Source: an uncultured Geobacteraceae bacterium (lineage in GTDB: Bacteria > Desulfobacterota > Desulfuromonadia > Geobacterales > Pseudopelobacteraceae). Taken from it: a DNA stretch of 6,753 nucleotides. Positions 1-6,691 of this stretch are shown here, piece after piece. Below the pieces are notes generated by a model, which made no database searches, was not told the origin of the DNA, and saw nothing but the letters and a program-made list of their open reading frames with translations. Numbering within the stretch: position 1 is the first letter of the stretch; each line of letters begins with the position of its first letter. The stretch lies in NCBI GenBank assembly GCA_903879825.1, contig CAIRND010000189.1, positions 1-6,753 on the forward strand. Direction: 5' to 3'. The translations under genes and the position numbers were made by a program.

Positions 1-463
1 AGGTATCAAGCCTGGCGACAAGACCCCACAACAGGCGCGAAGTCAGATGATCATCCATATTGGGTAATTCACGCGGCGGAGGGGTGCCGGCCATAACAAT
101 CGTGCGACCGGAGGTATGAAAATCATTGAATAGCTGCCACAACGCTCTGCGCAGATCAGCGTCATCCGGCATGTAGTGCAGGTCATCCACCACCAATCCC
201 GTTGCCGCCGAAAATGTAGATACAAGCATATCAGGCGTGAGCGGTTCGCGAAGCGAAAGGTACGGAAACGTGTTGCCGGCAATAGAATGCAGTAGATGGG
301 TTTTCCCGGACCCGGAAGGACCATAGAGATAGAGCAGGCACTCTGAATCAGAGGGGTCGGCAATTCTCAGGGCAAAGCGAAGTGCCGCAGCATTTCCTTC
401 ACAGGGAACGAAGCTGTTGAAAGTAAAGCTCGGTTTAACGGGAAAATCAAAGAAGTGTTGCAT
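1..463 (-). CDS. hda: DnaA-paralogue ATPase, Hda-like (partial, C-terminus beyond window)
   Basis: I translated this frame directly; 154 codons are visible from ATG at 463-461 and the gene runs off at base 1. Seen: Walker A GPSGSGKTH at residues 48-56, Walker B LVVDDL at 90-95, and TSRLLWGLVARLD at 141-153, which resembles the DnaA box VII arginine region. The protein starts directly with MQHFFDFPVKPSFTFNSFV and so lacks the DnaA N-terminal helicase-loading domains. That layout fits Hda, which with the DNA-loaded sliding clamp stimulates ATP hydrolysis by DnaA and so limits re-initiation of replication. Q2-F7 (QHFFDF) sits where Hda proteins carry their clamp-binding motif, but is degenerate. 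The start lies two bases after the ruvB stop, with no clear Shine-Dalgarno, which suggests translational coupling. A full-length DnaA is unlikely given the short N-terminus, but the missing C-terminus prevents checking for a DNA-binding domain IV. Confidence 0.82.
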   Translation of the reverse strand, partial: MQHFFDFPVKPSFTFNSFVPCEGNAAALRFALRIADPSDSECLLYLYGPSGSGKTHLLHSIAGNTFPYLSLREPLTPDMLVSTFSAATGLVVDDLHYMPDDADLRRALWQLFNDFHTSGRTIVMAGTPPPRELPNMDDHLTSRLLWGLVARLDT

Positions 464-465
464 AG

Positions 466-1488
466 CTAAAACAGTACCGCTTGGGAAGATTCCGGGGCGA
501 TGCGTCCAAAATGTAGATAAGCTGCACGGGTAGCGACCCTGCCACGTGGGGTGCGATTGATAAATCCGTTTTGTATCAGGAACGGTTCGTAGACATCCTC
601 GATGGTATCACTTTCTTCGCTTATAGCGGCAGCAATGGTGTCCAGACCGACCGGGCCACCCCCGAACTTGTCAATAATAGTCAACAGGATCATGCGATCC
701 ATCTGATCAAAACCCATCTCATCTATTTCAAGCAGTTTTAGTGTTTTCCGTACGACATCAAGCGTTATAACGCCGTCCGCACGAACCTGAGCATAATCTC
801 GTACCCGACGAAGCAGGCGATTGGCAATCCGGGGGGTTCCCCGACTGCGTCTGGCCAGTTCAGAGGCTCCCGTGGGGTCAATTTCCATCCCCAAAATACC
901 GGAAGACCGACAGATAATGGTGGCAAGTTCATCATAAGTATAAAACTCAAGTCGGGATATAACTCCGAAACGATCACGAAGTGGCGAGGAAAGCAGCCCG
1001 GCGCGAGTGGTAGCACCAACCAGAGTAAATCGTGGCAGATCCAGTTTGATCGAGCGGGCACTTGGCCCCTGGCCTATAATAATGTCGAGCTGATAATCCT
1101 CCATCGCGGGATAGAGAATCTCTTCAACAATATGGGAAATCCGGTGAATTTCGTCGATAAAAAGGACATCGTGCGGCTCAAGATTGGTGAGAATTGCAGC
1201 CAGATCCCCCGGCCGTTCAATTACCGGTCCGGAAGTTGACTTGATATTCACCCCCATCTCGCAGGCGATGATGTTCGCAAGGGTTGTCTTGCCAAGTCCG
1301 GGAGGACCATATAACAGGACGTGATCCAGAGCTTCGCCCCGTCCCTTGGCCGCATCTATGAACAGGCGCAGGTTGCCCTTTATCTTCTCCTGACCAATGT
1401 AGTCATCAAAAGAGCGAGGGCGCAGAGTGGTGTCATACTGGGAGTCATCATCTCGTTTTTCAGGAGTAATTTGACGGGGTTGTATCAC
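466..1488 (-). CDS. ruvB: Holliday junction branch-migration ATPase RuvB
   Basis: RuvB is the hexameric AAA+ motor that drives branch migration at Holliday junctions together with RuvA, before RuvC resolves them. The 340-residue product has the usual family length and full motif set: LRPRSFDDYIGQ near 22-33, Walker A GPPGLGKT at 61-68, Walker B LFIDEIHR at 109-116, sensor 1 GATTRAG at 158-164, arginine-finger region RDRFG at 171-175, sensor 2 region SRGTPRIANRLLRR at 215-228, and the C-terminal winged-helix portion with GGGPVGLDT at 277-285 and RTPRGRVAT at 312-320. The start is GTG at 1488-1486 and overlaps the hisS TGA as GTGA. An AGGAAG ribosome-binding site lies eight bases upstream, inside hisS, and supports this start. 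Neither ruvA nor ruvC is next to it here; instead it lies between hisS and an hda-like gene. Nothing suggests truncation or inactivation. Confidence 0.98.
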   Translation of the reverse strand: MIQPRQITPEKRDDDSQYDTTLRPRSFDDYIGQEKIKGNLRLFIDAAKGRGEALDHVLLYGPPGLGKTTLANIIACEMGVNIKSTSGPVIERPGDLAAILTNLEPHDVLFIDEIHRISHIVEEILYPAMEDYQLDIIIGQGPSARSIKLDLPRFTLVGATTRAGLLSSPLRDRFGVISRLEFYTYDELATIICRSSGILGMEIDPTGASELARRSRGTPRIANRLLRRVRDYAQVRADGVITLDVVRKTLKLLEIDEMGFDQMDRMILLTIIDKFGGGPVGLDTIAAAISEESDTIEDVYEPFLIQNGFINRTPRGRVATRAAYLHFGRIAPESSQAVLF

Positions 1489-2741
1489 TGTTCTGACTTC
1501 CTGACCAGCGCATGAATATCAGTAACCGTCAGTGCAACATCAGTCTGAAGACCGTCTGCCATCCGTTTGAAAGAGGCGCGACCTGATACGGCCTCGTTCC
1601 CACCGATCACCACACTGTAGAGCGACTTAAGTTTGTCAGCGCGGCGCATCTGACTTTTAAGGCTTTTACCTTCATAATCCATTTCGACTCGAACTCCAAC
1701 CTTCAGCAGACCATCCATAAGACGGAATGCAACGTCTCGCTCCCCTGCCCCAATCGTTGCGATAAACAGATCTGGCTGCGACGTAAACTCTTTTGCGCCG
1801 AGCAGTAAGGCAATCCTCTCCAGACCCATCGCAAAGCCGATACCAGGGATTGCAGGACCGCCCAGCTGAGATATCAAGCCATCATAGCGCCCCCCTGCGG
1901 CAACAGCTGATTGCGAGCCGAGTAGTCCGGTAACCATCTCAAAAGTTGTGCGGGTATAATAATCAAGACCACGAACCATGCGGGAATTGATGCTGTACGG
2001 GGTGGCTGAAAGGTCAAGATAGCGTCGCACGCTGCTGAAATGATCATTACAACTGTTGCAAAGATGTTCCAACACTGACGGTGCGCCGACAGTTGCCGCA
2101 GAACAGCCTGGAATCTTGCAATCAAGTGCACGAAGAGGGTTAGTAACGAGGCGCCGGTTGCAATCATCGCACAGCTGACTACTCCGCTCATTGAGAAAAG
2201 CCTGTAACGTGGCACGATAGGATGGGCGACACTCCGGGCAGCCAAGCGAATTTATCTGAAGTGTTGGTTCAGTAAGACCGATTTCCCTAAAAAAAATCGT
2301 AAGCATATTCAGCACCTGAGCGTCAGCAAGCGGATCGTGAACGCCGGTTATTTCGGCACCGATCTGGTGGAACTGACGGTAACGACCCTTTTGAGGGCGC
2401 TCATAGCGGAACATCGGGCCCATATAGTACAATTTTGCAATTGGATCCTGTGCGTACAACTTATGTTCAATGAAAGCACGCATGACTCCGGCGGTTCCTT
2501 CAGGTCGAAGTGTGACGCTGTTCTCACCCTTATCTGTAAAGGTGTACATCTCCTTTTCCACTATGTCGGTGGCATCACCGATCGAACGACAAAAGAGTTC
2601 TGTTTTTTCCATAATCGGGACCCGGATTTCACCAAAACCATTCAGCTCAAAAACTTTCCGGGCTGTTTGTTCAATATAATGCCAACGACTTGATTCGTCC
2701 GGAAGAATATCATTAAAACCTTTGACGCCTGTAAGTGCCAC
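1485..2741 (-). CDS. hisS: Histidine--tRNA ligase (HisRS)
   Basis: This cytoplasmic class II synthetase activates histidine with ATP and charges tRNA-His. The 418-residue product matches normal bacterial HisRS length. Seen: motif 1 region around 36-45, motif 2 from YYMGPMFRYERPQKGR to GAE at about 105-130, the histidine-specific RGLDYYT at 257-263 and GGRYDGL at 283-289, motif 3 GIGFAMGLER at 300-309, and a C-terminal anticodon-binding domain from about 324. The insertion between motif 2 and RGLDYYT holds eight cysteines (168, 171, 191, 194, 208, 213, 228, 231), mostly in CxxC-like pairs, which could bind a metal. I recall similar insertions in deltaproteobacterial and clostridial HisRS. Start is GTG at 2741-2739, preceded by GAGGTG. 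The gene is first in a tightly packed set with ruvB and the hda-like gene and probably has its own promoter in the gap upstream. Confidence 0.98.
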   Translation of the reverse strand: MALTGVKGFNDILPDESSRWHYIEQTARKVFELNGFGEIRVPIMEKTELFCRSIGDATDIVEKEMYTFTDKGENSVTLRPEGTAGVMRAFIEHKLYAQDPIAKLYYMGPMFRYERPQKGRYRQFHQIGAEITGVHDPLADAQVLNMLTIFFREIGLTEPTLQINSLGCPECRPSYRATLQAFLNERSSQLCDDCNRRLVTNPLRALDCKIPGCSAATVGAPSVLEHLCNSCNDHFSSVRRYLDLSATPYSINSRMVRGLDYYTRTTFEMVTGLLGSQSAVAAGGRYDGLISQLGGPAIPGIGFAMGLERIALLLGAKEFTSQPDLFIATIGAGERDVAFRLMDGLLKVGVRVEMDYEGKSLKSQMRRADKLKSLYSVVIGGNEAVSGRASFKRMADGLQTDVALTVTDIHALVRKSEQ

Positions 2742-2752
2742 ACTTCACCTCT
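2741..2752 (-). promoter_or_regulatory. Ribosome-binding site and GTG start of hisS
   Basis: On the minus strand AGAGGTGAAGT precedes the GTG start. GAGGTG (2751-2746) is four bases from the start codon, which is slightly close but convincing. It fixes the hisS start, because no in-frame ATG lies nearby. Confidence 0.7.
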
Positions 2753-2857
2753 ATAAAATTAGTTCCGGCGGTTAAATTTTAAAATAAACGGGTACAGGAT
2801 AATGCGGTGCCGAGACAATATTAAGCCGGCACGGCGTATCATTATATAATCAGTTTT
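2742..2857 (-). other. AT-rich gap between regulator and hisS; probable promoter and leader region
   Basis: This is the longest non-coding stretch in the window (116 bases) and no small gene is evident in it. Seen: the perfect palindrome ATTATATAAT at 2841-2850, which contains a TATAAT hexamer on the minus strand; the palindrome ATTTTAAAAT near 2776-2785; and an imperfect inverted repeat between them. TATAAT could be a -10 element for hisS, but no good -35 sits 16-18 bases upstream, so a promoter here is an inference from position. I saw no T-box, leader peptide rich in histidine, or recognisable riboswitch core. Confidence 0.35.
2804..2835. repeat. Imperfect inverted repeat (possible hairpin) between regulator and hisS
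   Basis: GCGGTGCCG at 2804-2812 can pair with CGGCACGGC at 2827-2835. The stem has nine positions with one G-G mismatch and encloses a 14-base loop. It starts about 22 bases after the regulator stop codon in the direction of transcription. No uninterrupted U-run follows on the minus strand, so it is a poor match to a factor-independent terminator. It may be a weak terminator, an mRNA-end hairpin, or a protein-binding site upstream of hisS. Confidence 0.45.
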
Positions 2858-4216
2858 TTAGCGGGTTATACGTTCAACACGGTTTTTGCCGGATGTTTTG
2901 CCGATGTACATGGCCTTGTCTGCCATTTCGAGTAGCGTATCCTTTGATGAGGTATCATCCGGGCAACAGGCATAGCCTATACTGCAGGTTAAACGAATTA
3001 TATGTTCATCAACTCCGGAAAAATGATGGGCTTCAACCTGGCGGCGGATACGTTCTGCAACCATTCCTGCCGTCGCACAGGATGTTTCCACCAAAATTGC
3101 AGTATATTCATCGCCGCCATAACGAATAACGACATCAACGTCACGAACCGATTTTTTGATCAATGCGCCGAATTCTGACAGCACCCGACTGCCGACCATG
3201 TGACCATACCTATCGTTTACCTGTTTGAATGAATCAACGTCGATAAATAAAACGGCCAGGTGTGAAGCATAACGCTCTACCCGTTTCATTTCCCGTTCCA
3301 GAGCAATGTCAAGGTAGCGATGATTATAGAGTCCGCTGACATCATCAATGAATAACAGGTCTTTTGCTTTAGAAAACGTTTCAGCATTTTCAAAGGCCTG
3401 TAATGATTGATCGATCAAAAAATGAATATTCTTTTTATTTTTATCAATATCAGGCAGTGCGCTGGACAGGTTATTCAGAATCACAATCATTCCGAATGGC
3501 TCAGTATGATTAAAAATCGGAATAAGTAACGCTTCAGTAAACCCTGCGGAGCAATATTGCTTTGAAAAATGATGATGATGAATTGAAAACTCGTCTGGAT
3601 CTGAAGATGTTAGTCGAGCGTAAATCTCTTCAGAAAGAGACGTTCCTAACTCGTCAGAAATACCTTTCGAAACCTTGAGAACGAGAGCGCCATCAACGAT
3701 AAAAAAACCAAGTACACGGTTTATTCCGGCTTCACGGGCGATGGCTTCAGTAAGAAGGTGGTAAAGATGTTCACTGTCCAGGCAACCGGCAAAGGCCTGA
3801 CTCGCCCGAAACAGCGAAAGCATGTTTCTCAACTCTTCATTTTCATCAAGGAGATGACGTTGCTGGATGCACTTTGCAACAGAATGTTTGAATTCCTCAG
3901 GGTTAACCGGTTTTATGAGATAATCACGGGCACCACGTTTGAGAGCAAAAATTGCGGATTCCAGATTGGCATTGCCAGTAACCATAATGACATCAACGGT
4001 AGGATGGTTTTCCCGGACACGTGACAGGATCTCAAGACCGCTGACGTCAGGCATGACCAGATCGGTAATAACCAGTGAATACTGGCCATTAGCAAGCATG
4101 TCAAGACCGTCGTTTCCACAGGAAGCGGTTTCAACCTGATACCCTTCTGCTTGTAACAGGTTGGAGAACATTTCCCGAAAAAAACGATCATCTTCAACTA
4201 ACAGGATTGTATCCAT
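2858..4216 (-). CDS. Orphan response regulator with Hypr-type GGDEF domain (predicted cyclic AMP-GMP synthase)
   Basis: The 452-residue protein has a receiver domain at about 3-120 (acidic D9 and D10, phospho-acceptor D52, T80, K102), a helical linker, an unassigned GAF-like region at about 140-275, and a GGDEF cyclase domain at about 288-450. In the cyclase, metal-binding D326 and D369, base-contact N334, the active-site loop GGDEY at 367-371 and the RxxD inhibitory site (R358, D361) are present. The conserved GHxxGD segment reads GHMVGS, so S343 replaces the aspartate that contacts guanine (D344 in PleD). This is the Hypr signature of Geobacter sulfurreducens GSU1658 (GacA), which makes 3',3'-cyclic AMP-GMP. 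ATG at 4216 was chosen because the receiver fold begins immediately; an in-frame TTG at 4249 would add 11 residues. Neither start has a strong ribosome-binding site. No partner kinase is nearby. Receiver-GGDEF assignment is firm; product specificity is predicted. Confidence 0.93.
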   Translation of the reverse strand: MDTILLVEDDRFFREMFSNLLQAEGYQVETASCGNDGLDMLANGQYSLVITDLVMPDVSGLEILSRVRENHPTVDVIMVTGNANLESAIFALKRGARDYLIKPVNPEEFKHSVAKCIQQRHLLDENEELRNMLSLFRASQAFAGCLDSEHLYHLLTEAIAREAGINRVLGFFIVDGALVLKVSKGISDELGTSLSEEIYARLTSSDPDEFSIHHHHFSKQYCSAGFTEALLIPIFNHTEPFGMIVILNNLSSALPDIDKNKKNIHFLIDQSLQAFENAETFSKAKDLLFIDDVSGLYNHRYLDIALEREMKRVERYASHLAVLFIDVDSFKQVNDRYGHMVGSRVLSEFGALIKKSVRDVDVVIRYGGDEYTAILVETSCATAGMVAERIRRQVEAHHFSGVDEHIIRLTCSIGYACCPDDTSSKDTLLEMADKAMYIGKTSGKNRVERITR

Positions 4217-4291
4217 TTGACGTCGCTCAATAAAGGAAATCGTACACAATTGCCGTATCTATGTACTCTATTTTACCGTGCAGAGTCAATG
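4217..4291 (-). promoter_or_regulatory. Gap between comEC and the regulator, with a candidate promoter
   Basis: This 75-base gap could hold a promoter for the regulator. On the minus strand TTGACT (4289-4284) resembles a -35 element, and TACATA (4265-4260) lies 18 bases downstream as a poor -10. There is no hairpin plus U-run after the comEC stop, so read-through from comEC is equally plausible. A downstream -10 and the short leader would also be compatible with the TTG start at 4249 not being used. The evidence is weak. Confidence 0.22.
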
Positions 4292-6691
4292 TCATTCGGG
4301 TTTATAGGGGGTTGAAACGGTCCATGACGTTCCATTAGTAACAAGTTCGATTGTTCCCTCTTGGTCGGTACGATACGTTTTGATCCATTTTGATTTCAAG
4401 AGATCAATCGTTCGTGTCGAAGGAAGGCCGAACCTATTTCCTGCACCGGCGGAAATAAAGGCAATCTCAGGCTTCACACGACTAAGAAATTCTTCTGACG
4501 TTGAATGTCGACTACCATGATGCCCCACTTTGAGAACAGTGGATTTTGGCATATACTGACCGTCAATCATCCGCTCTTCAGCCTCAAAACCGGCATCAGC
4601 ACAAAAGATCATGCTGAAGTCTCCGTAAACGAGACGAAATACGAGTGACTGTTCGTTCACGCTCGATTCGTCAGTTTCAGTCATCGACTGAGATAGCTTG
4701 GGGGGAGATAGTACCGAGATTACAACGTCTCCGGGGAGCGTAATAACATCCCCGGCGCCAATCGTCCGGCGCGGAATATTTTTTTCATTCAGTGCTATTT
4801 GTATCTCGTCAGTTATCTTTGTAATGCTCAAAAACTCGCCCACGAAAAAGTTTTTAATTACAAAAGGGAGACCACCACTATGATCAGGGTGATTGTGCGT
4901 TGCTATCATCTTGTCAATGCGCCTGATGTGTAGAGCCCCCAATGCAGGCGCCAGAACACGCTGTCCAAAATCATGGCCGGTATCATGCAAATATCCGCCA
5001 CCATCCACAAGCAGCACCGAACCATCCGGGAGTCGCACCAGCATGGATTCAGCCTGTCCGACACTGAGCATTGTAATATGTAGACGACCATCAACATGAG
5101 TAGCGGCATAGCTGTGCAGGACCAAGGCGACGATCGGTATTCCTATGCTCAAAGTAAGGAGTGCAAGCTTTCTTTTTACAAAGGTTACCGAGGTCATGAA
5201 CAGCAGAAAAAAAAGCATATCCCATGGAGTGATGCCATGGAACGTAAACACGGGAAGAGACGTACACCAAGTAATAAAACGATTGGAGATTGAAACCAGA
5301 GCTGCTGCCGGCCAGATTAACAGGTGAGATAATGTAGGGAAAAGCAGCATAAACGGCAGTGCAATGAATCCGGTAAGTACCGCGCCGTAGCCCAGAAGGG
5401 GCACAATCAGAAAATTGGTAATAATACCATTGAGTGACGCGACTTTAAAAATAAAGAGTACCGGGATAAGAGTTACACACGAGGCCGCAACAGATGCCGC
5501 GAGAAATTGTATAAGACTACACAGCCATGGCGTTTTTACGGCTGCTGTACACCTCATTATCAGTGGAACCGCAATAATTATTCCCCACAGCGAAATAAAT
5601 GAGAGCTGAAATGATATATCAAACAGCGTGGGTGGATTGATAGCCACCAGAAAAAAAGCGGCAAAAAGGAGTGTATTGATGGCTTCACGTTCACGTTCAA
5701 CAAACAGTGCCACAGCAAAAACAATCAGCATAATAACTGACCGCGCTGTTGCGGGGGCTGTACCGGTCAGAAACAGGTAGGCTACCATAGCGGGAACAGC
5801 AATCAGGATGGCAATCTGGCGCACATTCCAGTTGAGTGCCGGATATTCAAAGCGGGTTAGAAGCCACGCTGCCAGCACGGTTATGAATGCCGCTATAATG
5901 CCAACATGAAACCCGGAAATAGAAAGAATATGGTTTACCCCCGCCCTGGTATAGGCGTCAGCCAACTCGCGGGGAATTCTTCTTTGGTCACCGATAAGTA
6001 ACGCGGTTAGGACAGAAGATACTTTCTCGTCGGTAACTGAATGCCGTATAGAATCACCCAGTAGTCGAGCCATTCGATCAATTGAACGTTGAATAGAATC
6101 ATCAATAGCTGCGCGGATAAGAATAATTTCGTTTTGGGAATTCACACGGCAGGTGGCCGAAATACTTTGGAAAGCAAGATAACGCGAATAATCAAATTCA
6201 CCCGGTAGACCGAGTAACCGTGGTACTGATATTCGAGAAATAAAACGAATACGGTCACCGCGAAATAACGTAACATCACCTTCACTGACATACAGCAGCA
6301 AAAAACCAGACACGGCTTCGGCATGCTTTTCATGGATTATTCGTTCTACCCTAATGTTCAGGCGACTTCCTTCTGGTGAAACAGAGGGTCGATCTGAAAT
6401 AACTCCTTCAATAGTTACGGGGAGGTCAGAGAGCTGGTTGCTGACAGCATACGGGGGCAATTCGGGAGTTAACCAGGGGTGTAGGGCAAACAGCCCCCAA
6501 AAAAAGAAAAAAAATGCAGTGCAGATAGAAAAAATTATGGTTTGTCGCAGCAGGGTAGAAAATAGTACACATGAAAAAACGACAATTAGGCATGGCACGT
6601 TACAGTAGAAATCCGTAAGTAGCGACAATGTCAAGCCTGACGTCATGGATACTAATGGGACCAGAAAAGGCCAGCGCATTAACATGATCAT
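4292..6691 (-). CDS. comEC: ComEC/Rec2-family DNA internalization protein
   Basis: ComEC forms the inner-membrane channel through which single-stranded DNA enters during natural transformation. The 799-residue product has the standard three-part plan: N-terminal membrane segments (about 8-70) plus an OB-like soluble part (about 86-195, with LPGEFDYSRYL at 162-172); the multi-pass Competence domain (about 220-525) with GVNHILSISGFHVGII at 251-266; and a C-terminal metallo-beta-lactamase-fold domain from about 535. The last has VDGGG at 562-566, the metal-binding HNHPDH at 599-604, FCADAG at 696-701, HHGS at 724-727 and NRFGLPS at 752-758. This domain is thought to degrade the non-transported strand. 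VGQAES at 544-549 departs from the common VGQGDS. ATG at 6691 is the first possible start, because an in-frame TAG directly precedes it; ATGs at 6685 and 6679 remain possible and none has a clear ribosome-binding site. Other competence genes are not in the window. Confidence 0.96.
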   Translation of the reverse strand: MIMLMRWPFLVPLVSMTSGLTLSLLTDFYCNVPCLIVVFSCVLFSTLLRQTIIFSICTAFFFFFWGLFALHPWLTPELPPYAVSNQLSDLPVTIEGVISDRPSVSPEGSRLNIRVERIIHEKHAEAVSGFLLLYVSEGDVTLFRGDRIRFISRISVPRLLGLPGEFDYSRYLAFQSISATCRVNSQNEIILIRAAIDDSIQRSIDRMARLLGDSIRHSVTDEKVSSVLTALLIGDQRRIPRELADAYTRAGVNHILSISGFHVGIIAAFITVLAAWLLTRFEYPALNWNVRQIAILIAVPAMVAYLFLTGTAPATARSVIMLIVFAVALFVEREREAINTLLFAAFFLVAINPPTLFDISFQLSFISLWGIIIAVPLIMRCTAAVKTPWLCSLIQFLAASVAASCVTLIPVLFIFKVASLNGIITNFLIVPLLGYGAVLTGFIALPFMLLFPTLSHLLIWPAAALVSISNRFITWCTSLPVFTFHGITPWDMLFFLLFMTSVTFVKRKLALLTLSIGIPIVALVLHSYAATHVDGRLHITMLSVGQAESMLVRLPDGSVLLVDGGGYLHDTGHDFGQRVLAPALGALHIRRIDKMIATHNHPDHSGGLPFVIKNFFVGEFLSITKITDEIQIALNEKNIPRRTIGAGDVITLPGDVVISVLSPPKLSQSMTETDESSVNEQSLVFRLVYGDFSMIFCADAGFEAEERMIDGQYMPKSTVLKVGHHGSRHSTSEEFLSRVKPEIAFISAGAGNRFGLPSTRTIDLLKSKWIKTYRTDQEGTIELVTNGTSWTVSTPYKPE
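6499..6514. repeat. A7-G-A8 homopurine tract inside comEC
   Basis: Seven A, one G and eight A lie in a row and are immediately preceded by C5 at 6494-6498. On the coding strand this reads as T8-C-T7-G5 and encodes the phenylalanine run of the N-terminal membrane segment (about residues 60-65). The reading frame is open as given. Such tracts are prone to slipped-strand length changes. Confidence 0.8.

Noticed and set aside
43..363. A 106-residue minus-strand open frame.
   Set aside because: It lies in a different frame within the Hda-like gene, which has clear Walker A, Walker B and box VII-like motifs in its own frame.
1874..2693. Open frames of up to 123 residues on both strands within hisS.
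   Set aside because: HisRS motifs run unbroken through this region in the main frame, and the alternatives have no recognisable domain or ribosome-binding site.
2795..2803. DnaA-box-like TTATCCTGT on the minus strand.
   Set aside because: It matches only the first six positions of TTATCCACA and stands alone, so chance is likely despite the Hda-like gene nearby.
2742..2857. T-box or GEMM-type riboswitch ahead of hisS.
   Set aside because: The gap is short and I see neither a T-box sequence nor the conserved GEMM core. The single imperfect hairpin is not enough.
3104..3118. GGDEY instead of GGDEF as a sign of a dead cyclase.
   Set aside because: The catalytic glycines and acidic residues are present and tyrosine is a conservative change at the last position. 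The RxxD site and metal aspartates are also intact.
4217..4249. TTG at 4249 as the start of the response regulator, giving 463 residues.
   Set aside because: The extra 11 residues precede the normal receiver beginning, TTG is rare, and no Shine-Dalgarno supports it. It cannot be fully excluded because the ATG also has a weak site.
5224..5242. CCATGG inverted pair separated by seven bases.
   Set aside because: It lies within the conserved reading frame of comEC, and short six-base pairs like this are expected by chance.
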